From the NCBI RefSeq assembly GCF_000468115.1, contig NZ_AVQI01000050.1:1-64000 (forward strand): DNA of 64,000 bases, in the 5' to 3' direction. Positions within the stretch are counted from its first letter, which is position 1. Each line of letters starts with the position of its first letter. The notes beneath the pieces are model-generated. The model searched no databases and had not been told where the DNA came from. It saw only the letters and a list, made by a program, of their open reading frames with translations. Origin of the DNA: Treponema socranskii subsp. socranskii VPI DR56BR1116 = ATCC 35536 (lineage in GTDB: Bacteria; Spirochaetota; Spirochaetia; Treponematales; Treponemataceae). Both the position numbers and the translations under genes were made by a program. Shown here one piece after another: positions 60,785-64,000 of the stretch.

Positions 60785-61393
60785 ATGACACAAAATAATT
60801 CAGCCGGTAAAAAAGAGAGCAAACGAGTGCCTTATCATTTCGGCGAAAAGCTGCGTATGGTGCGCGAACACAAAGGTATGACGCTCAAAGTCGTCGCCGA
60901 AAAAGCGGGAGTGAGCGAAAGCCTCGTGTCGCAGATCGAGCGCAATAAAGTTTCTCCCGCGATCGATACGCTGCTTGCGCTCGCGGACGCGCTCGACATC
61001 AATCTCGAATTTTTATTCGAAGAATATCGGCGCAAGCGTCCGGTCAAAATCACGCGCAGCGACGAACGGCGGACGATTTCGGAAGACGACGTCATATACG
61101 AAGAACTTGCAGTATCGGACAGATCGGAAAAAGAAAATCGGTTTGAAGCGTACGCAATAAAAATGAAGCCGCATTCCCGCACGCACCGCGGTTCGTACGG
61201 TCATATCGGCTGGGAACTGGGGGTCGTCGTCAAAGGCGTCATCACGCTCAAATACGAAGAAGAAACATACGAACTGAAAGCGGGAGACAGCGCTTCGTTT
61301 CCCGCAGGCTCGTCGCACATGCTCGAAAATAAAACGAAAGAAAACGCGGAAGCGATTTGGATCGTCACGCCGCCGCAGCGCTTTACGGAATAG
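60785..61393 (+). CDS. XRE-family regulator with C-terminal cupin domain
   Basis: A 202-residue two-domain regulator. The HTH is LRMVREHKGMTLKVVAEKAG through SESLVSQIERNKVSPAIDTL (about 20-65). The cupin (about 120-195) includes HRGSYGHIGWELGVVVKGVI and LKAGDSASFPAGSSHMLENK with ligand-binding His/Glu. Proteins of this build (PuuR/SutR-like) sense small metabolites. The target is not evident; the adjacent rpsU has a separate promoter. GAGGAGAGG precedes the start. Confidence 0.88.
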   Translation: MTQNNSAGKKESKRVPYHFGEKLRMVREHKGMTLKVVAEKAGVSESLVSQIERNKVSPAIDTLLALADALDINLEFLFEEYRRKRPVKITRSDERRTISEDDVIYEELAVSDRSEKENRFEAYAIKMKPHSRTHRGSYGHIGWELGVVVKGVITLKYEEETYELKAGDSASFPAGSSHMLENKTKENAEAIWIVTPPQRFTE

Positions 61394-61426
61394 CAAAACA
61401 GAATTTAAAAAAGATCGATACCGGTC

Positions 61427-61456
61427 TTGCAAAATAAGGGCATTGTATGCTATAGT
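61427..61456 (+). promoter_or_regulatory. Promoter of rpsU
   Basis: TTGCAA (61427-61432), 18-bp spacer, TATAGT (61451-61456), about 40 nt upstream of the start codon. Confidence 0.6.
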
Positions 61457-61498
61457 ACAGACCTTACTCGGTATACCGGTCAGAAGGGGGCGAATGAG

Positions 61499-61711
61499 AT
61501 GGCGACTATTGCAGTCGATGATTCCGAAAACCTTGAAAAAGCGATCAAACGTTTTAAAAGAATGGTAGAAAAAGAAGGCATCATTCGCGAATACAAAAAA
61601 CGCGAATTTTATGAAAAGCCCTCTACGATTTTAAATCGCAAAAACAAAGCGCTTCAGCGCAAGCTGATGAAAAAGACGCACCCGCGTCACGAATCGAAAT
61701 CGGCATATTGA
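61499..61711 (+). CDS. rpsU: 30S ribosomal protein bS21
   Basis: A 70-residue basic ribosomal protein of the small subunit platform next to the anti-Shine-Dalgarno end of 16S r[22 protein letters not shown] and the [13 protein letters not shown] segment are the S21 signature. GGGGGCGA precedes the ATG at 61499. bS21 matters for reading Shine-Dalgarno leaders, which is of interest because many neighbouring genes lack such leaders. A two-hairpin terminator follows. Confidence 0.93.
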   Translation: MATIAVDDSENLEKAIKRFKRMVEKEGIIREYKKREFYEKPSTILNRKNKALQRKLMKKTHPRHESKSAY

Positions 61712-61742
61712 TACGAGAAGTTTGCCGTATCCTGCGCCGATT

Positions 61743-61813
61743 CCGTGCGTTCCCCGCATTTTGCAGCCGGAACGCACGGCACACGTGCCTGCCCTCCGCG
61801 GCGGGCGTTTTTG
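61743..61813 (+). terminator. Double hairpin terminator after rpsU
   Basis: CCGTGCGTTCC (61743-61753) and GGAACGCACGG (61769-61779) form an 11-bp perfect stem. A second GC-rich hairpin, GCCCTCC-GC-GGCGGGC (61791-61806), runs into TTTTT. Confidence 0.65.
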
Positions 61814-61874
61814 TTTGCCGACCGGAGGCGCTTCTCCGGCAGCGATATCCCGTATTGCACGACAGCCCGTATCG

Positions 61875-61903
61875 TTGACGAACGCATACCAATCGATTAT
61901 CAT
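61875..61903 (+). promoter_or_regulatory. Promoter of the PilZ gene
   Basis: TTGACG (61875-61880), 17-bp spacer, TATCAT (61898-61903); ATG 61911 is seven bases downstream with no Shine-Dalgarno sequence. Confidence 0.65.
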
Positions 61904-61910
61904 TTAAAAT

Positions 61911-62858
61911 ATGGCGATCGCTACCAACCAGCAGATAACGAATTATTACGATTCCTACTGCGATAAAGAAGTGATTTTTTCGCGTGAAATTCTGCACACG
62001 CTCCGCGTCGCTCCCCGTGAAATATACATCAAATGCGGCGGCAATCAATGGCCGTGCATTATCAATTCAACGTCGCTTTTAGCGGCAAAGATAATTCTCG
62101 GAAAGACGGGAGGCGCATTCACGGCGATCACACAAAAAAACGCTCCTCCGGTCAGCCTGCGTTTTTGTTTTTTTATCGACAAAGGTACGGAAACGATGAG
62201 TTTTTTTATCGCGGGAAAAGTGACGAACACAGCTCAGTACACGGATTCGAAAGACCTCGCCGTCGTAACGCTCACGTATACGCAGCGACCGCCCGACGAT
62301 TTTATCGTAAAGATCGGTACGCTCATCGAAGCGAATATCAATTTTATAAAGCGCAGAGAAGAGCGCATCGTCATGACAAGCGAAGCCCGGTACCGGCTCG
62401 GTATCGAAAAAGAAGATACGATCATCTACGTGCAAAATGTGCCGCGTAAGTGCATTTTGCGCGATCTGTCGTTTTCAGGCGCAAAGGTCGTTTTGCTCGG
62501 AGTGCCGAAATTCGTAAGCGGAAAAGAAACCGTGCTGCGCATCGTTTTCGACGATCCGGCGGAAACGCTGGACATACGCGGCTCGATCGTCGGTGCCGAT
62601 TTTGCCGAAGGCCGTCAGGACATCGTTACCGCGAGCATCAAGTTCGATGAAAAAGCCGTACCCACCGCGTACAAACTGCACATCAACGATTACCTTACGA
62701 TGACGAAAAAGAATCTCCTCGATGCCTCTTCTCAAATGCAAAATGCGCCGACGCAGACGGTCGAACAGGCGGCCGCCGTTATGAAAGCGCGTCTCAATGC
62801 GGCAGCTTCCCGCGGCACGTCTATACAAAATATTCCCCATACGATAGCAGGAACATAA
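61911..62858 (+). CDS. PilZ-domain cyclic-di-GMP receptor protein
   Basis: A 315-residue protein. A YcgR-like N-terminal beta domain (about 15-140) comes first. The PilZ domain (about 148-250) starts with the arginine cluster FIKRREER and has the downstream LRDLSFSGAKVVL (D/N-x-S-x-x-G) motif that closes on c-di-GMP. The C-terminal 60 residues are polar, Gln/Ala-rich. In treponemes such PilZ proteins affect motility and chemotaxis. The transcript is predicted to be leaderless, and a TPR gene follows after one base. Confidence 0.85.
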   Translation: MAIATNQQITNYYDSYCDKEVIFSREILHTLRVAPREIYIKCGGNQWPCIINSTSLLAAKIILGKTGGAFTAITQKNAPPVSLRFCFFIDKGTETMSFFIAGKVTNTAQYTDSKDLAVVTLTYTQRPPDDFIVKIGTLIEANINFIKRREERIVMTSEARYRLGIEKEDTIIYVQNVPRKCILRDLSFSGAKVVLLGVPKFVSGKETVLRIVFDDPAETLDIRGSIVGADFAEGRQDIVTASIKFDEKAVPTAYKLHINDYLTMTKKNLLDASSQMQNAPTQTVEQAAAVMKARLNAAASRGTSIQNIPHTIAGT

Positions 62859-62859
62859 T

Positions 62860-64000
62860 ATGAATCCGTCAAATCCGCTCGACACGATCTATTACATCAA
62901 ACTTCCCGAAGGCTTTTCGTTGTCCCGAAATGCAATGAGAATCGATCCGGAGATTCCGCTGCCGGTGCAAAAAAAAGCCGGAGACGCGCCCGGCACCTTC
63001 AATGCCGAAGAATTGACGCAGGAGCAGATCCTCGCAGGTATCCTCACCGTGCTCGCTTACGACAAACACAACGAACACACGGACTATTACCGCGCACTGC
63101 TGCAAAAAGCGCGTCCGAACATCAAAAGGGAGCTTTCCGAAGGGGCGATCTTAAAAGCGAAAAACGAAGACTACGATATCGCAGAAGAAATGTTTTCCGC
63201 GCTGCGCGGACTCGATCCCGACGATATGACGACCGTGCTCAATACGGCGCTCTTTTTCGACGAACGCGCAAATTCATATCGCCGTTCGGGATTGAACGAA
63301 GATGCCGATGCGTACGACAACGATGCACTCGGCTATTACAAAGCGGCGATGGATGCCGAACCCGCGATCCCCGATGCGTTTTTCAACGCGGGATTTTTTT
63401 ACCTCAAACAGTACGCATACCGAGAAGCGAAAGACTGCTTTGAAACCTACATCGCGCTCACCTGTGACGTGCCGGATGCTTCTCTCGGCGAAAACGGTAT
63501 ATATAAAAAAGAGCGCGCACAGGAGATCGTCGATAATATCCGCAATCAAAACATGGACGACACCCACTTCAAAGCAGCCTACGATTTGATTTCGTCGGGA
63601 CAGGAAGAAAAAGGACTCGAAGAAATCAAACGATTTATCAAAACGAATCAAAAAGTGTGGAATGCGTGGTTTATGCTCGGCTGGGGACTTCGCAGACTCG
63701 GACGTTACGAAAACGCGGAACAGGCGTTTTTGGAATCGCTTGCGTGCCCCGGAGGAGAGACGAACTGCGATACGTACAACGAACTTGCGATCTGCCGCAT
63801 GGAACAAAACGATCTTGCGGGAGCAAAACGCTATCTTTCGCGCGCTCTCTCGCTCGATCCCGAAAACACGAAAATCATATCGAATTTGGGATTCGTCGCG
63901 CTGAAAGAAAACGATGGCGAAAAAGCGAAACGGTATTTTGCGGCGGCGCTCGAAATCGCCCCCGACGATAAAATCGCGGCGTCGGAATTATTGAAATTGG
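62860..64000 (+). CDS. TPR-repeat protein (cut by the window end)
   Basis: At least 380 codons; no stop before the window end. MNPSNPLDTIYYIKLPEGFS opens it without a signal peptide, so it is cytoplasmic. Several tetratricopeptide units are visible, such as GYYKAAMDAEPAIPDAFFNA, NAWFMLGWGLRRLGRYENAE and ALSLDPENTKIISNLGFVAL, each 34 residues with the W/L/G/Y/A/P spacing. The ATG is one base after the PilZ stop, with AGCAGGAA as ribosome-binding site, so both are co-translated and probably work together. Confidence 0.85.
   Translation, partial: MNPSNPLDTIYYIKLPEGFSLSRNAMRIDPEIPLPVQKKAGDAPGTFNAEELTQEQILAGILTVLAYDKHNEHTDYYRALLQKARPNIKRELSEGAILKAKNEDYDIAEEMFSALRGLDPDDMTTVLNTALFFDERANSYRRSGLNEDADAYDNDALGYYKAAMDAEPAIPDAFFNAGFFYLKQYAYREAKDCFETYIALTCDVPDASLGENGIYKKERAQEIVDNIRNQNMDDTHFKAAYDLISSGQEEKGLEEIKRFIKTNQKVWNAWFMLGWGLRRLGRYENAEQAFLESLACPGGETNCDTYNELAICRMEQNDLAGAKRYLSRALSLDPENTKIISNLGFVALKENDGEKAKRYFAAALEIAPDDKIAASELLKL

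Overview
The window looks like a chromosomal segment of a treponeme (phylum Spirochaetota), at roughly 50% G+C by eye. The pointers are a DUF4954 left-handed beta-helix protein, a treponemal 21-residue leucine-rich-repeat lipoprotein, a TrpXYZ-type transporter, an outer-membrane barrel operon with a class III cyclase, ThyX, and a PilZ protein beside rpsU. Genus is an inference from gene content; no rRNA is present.

Layout. 1-1000: a DtxR/MntR-type regulator, a small antitoxin gene and the stump of its PIN toxin, with three identical-type palindromes downstream. 1120-1540 and 4715-5080: dispersed inverted-repeat elements flanking a ClpP-like protease, a UPF0158-GNAT fusion, a DbpA-type RNA-binding protein and an MBL hydrolase. 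5100-8940: a sigma-70 family factor, an AT-rich scar with an ABC-exporter remnant, a lipidated flavin reductase and a decayed small exported gene. 9000-14000: aromatic amino-acid genes (DAHP synthase, prephenate dehydrogenase), an orphan HicB-like protein, apt, asnA and an RluA pseudouridine synthase. 14066-17662: a fatty-acid elongation operon fabD-fabG-fabF-fabZ with a palindromic leader. 17800-24600: DUF4954, ThrH, an unknown protein, a dicarboxylate/amino-acid symporter and the LRR lipoprotein. 24716-28357: a nucleoside-type ABC importer lacking its binding protein. 28400-41034: housekeeping genes (rsmE, rsmG, thyX, manC, ptsI, der, a MerR regulator, an Rsm22-type methyltransferase), a tRNA-Ala and several unknowns. 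41194-49283 (minus): an envelope signalling cluster of MCP, cyclase, FecR-domain protein and beta-barrel. 49419-52192 (minus): a TrpXYZ-type importer. 52511-58427 (minus): a LacI-controlled sugar import and epimerase operon whose ATPase gene carries an in-frame UGA. 58600-58925: a hairpin-rich direct-repeat block. 58962-64000: a TPR lipoprotein, an unknown, an XRE-cupin regulator, rpsU, a PilZ protein and a TPR protein cut by the window end.

Cross-cutting observations. (i) At least a dozen genes have a -10 box only 6-9 nt before the start codon and no ribosome-binding site, which predicts leaderless or nearly leaderless mRNAs as a normal expression mode here. (ii) Two families of small palindromic repeats are scattered between genes; one has base changes matched in both arms. 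(iii) LacI-type palindromes sit both in front of the epimerase operon and over the lacI promoter. (iv) Gene decay is visible at the PIN toxin, the ABC exporter, the small exported gene at 8751 and the sugar ABC ATPase. All identifications come from reading the sequence; no database search was run.
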